Part shown: one piece after another, positions 5,422-5,484 of the stretch
Position numbering within the stretch: the first letter of the stretch is position 1
Layout of the letters: every line of letters starts with the position of its first letter
Origin: a bacterium
GTDB taxonomy: Bacteria; Zixibacteria; MSB-5A5; GN15; FEB-12
Direction of reading: 5' to 3'
DNA: 5,484 nucleotides
Assembly: GCA_030668045.1 (NCBI GenBank)
Contig: DAOUUR010000194.1
Location: forward strand, 1-5,484
Program-made: the position numbers and the translations under genes
The notes under the pieces: generated by a model
The model's database searches: none
Told to the model about the DNA's origin: nothing
What the model saw: only the letters and a program-made list of their open reading frames with translations

Positions 5422-5484
5422 GAATGTGATTGTGACCGCGACCCTGGTGTTGCTAATATCGCTGTGGATGGTTCCGTCTGCTTC
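5411..5484 (+). CDS. Start of an exported protein, truncated by the window edge
   Basis: An ATG at 5411 opens a frame to the window end (24 full codons): MTTKNVIVTATLVLLISLWM followed by VPSA and then Ser. A short Lys-containing N-terminus, a hydrophobic core and a VPSA end make a convincing Sec signal peptide with a likely cut after Ala24. GAGG at 5401-5404 is the ribosome site, 6 nt away. The gene overlaps the end of the repeat-protein gene by 11 nt in another frame, so the two are almost certainly co-transcribed and probably translationally coupled. The mature part is not visible, so no function can be given. Confidence 0.75.
   Translation, partial: MTTKNVIVTATLVLLISLWMVPSA

Overview
The window looks like chromosomal DNA of a Gram-negative-type bacterium that carries type IV pili. 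It has a sigma-54 response regulator, prepilins, Sec-exported proteins, strong Shine-Dalgarno sequences and mid-range GC. The combination (UroD-like protein, pilins ending in an acidic DDDAAVDTW segment, large secreted aspartate/glycine repeat protein) reminds me of uncultured FCB-type lineages such as Zixibacteria, or of deltaproteobacteria. That placement is a guess from protein style and was not tested.

Layout: (1) Positions 412-1, minus strand: the N-terminal part of a UroD-superfamily protein that runs off the left edge. (2) Positions 413-649: divergent intergenic region with short direct repeats. (3) Positions 650-2047: complete NtrC/PilR-type sigma-54-dependent response regulator. (4) Positions 2132-2566 and 2903-3328: two paralogous type IVa-type major-pilin-like prepilins. 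Each is preceded by a -24/-12 (sigma-54) promoter-like element and followed by a hairpin-plus-T-tract terminator. (5) Positions 3472-5421: a 649-residue Sec-exported protein whose C-terminal half consists of about twelve copies of a 26-27 residue D-x-x-G-[N/D]-D-x-Y repeat. I recognise no named family for it. (6) Positions 5411-5484: the start of another exported protein, overlapping the repeat-protein gene by 11 nt and running off the right edge.

The clearest story is a small self-contained pilin regulon. A sigma-54 activator sits directly upstream of two pilin genes that each carry their own sigma-54 promoter and terminator, so the two pilins can be expressed at different levels by one regulator. 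The repeat protein and its overlapping partner form a separate unit after the second terminator, probably encoding envelope or surface proteins. The repeat protein is the least explained and most interesting item.
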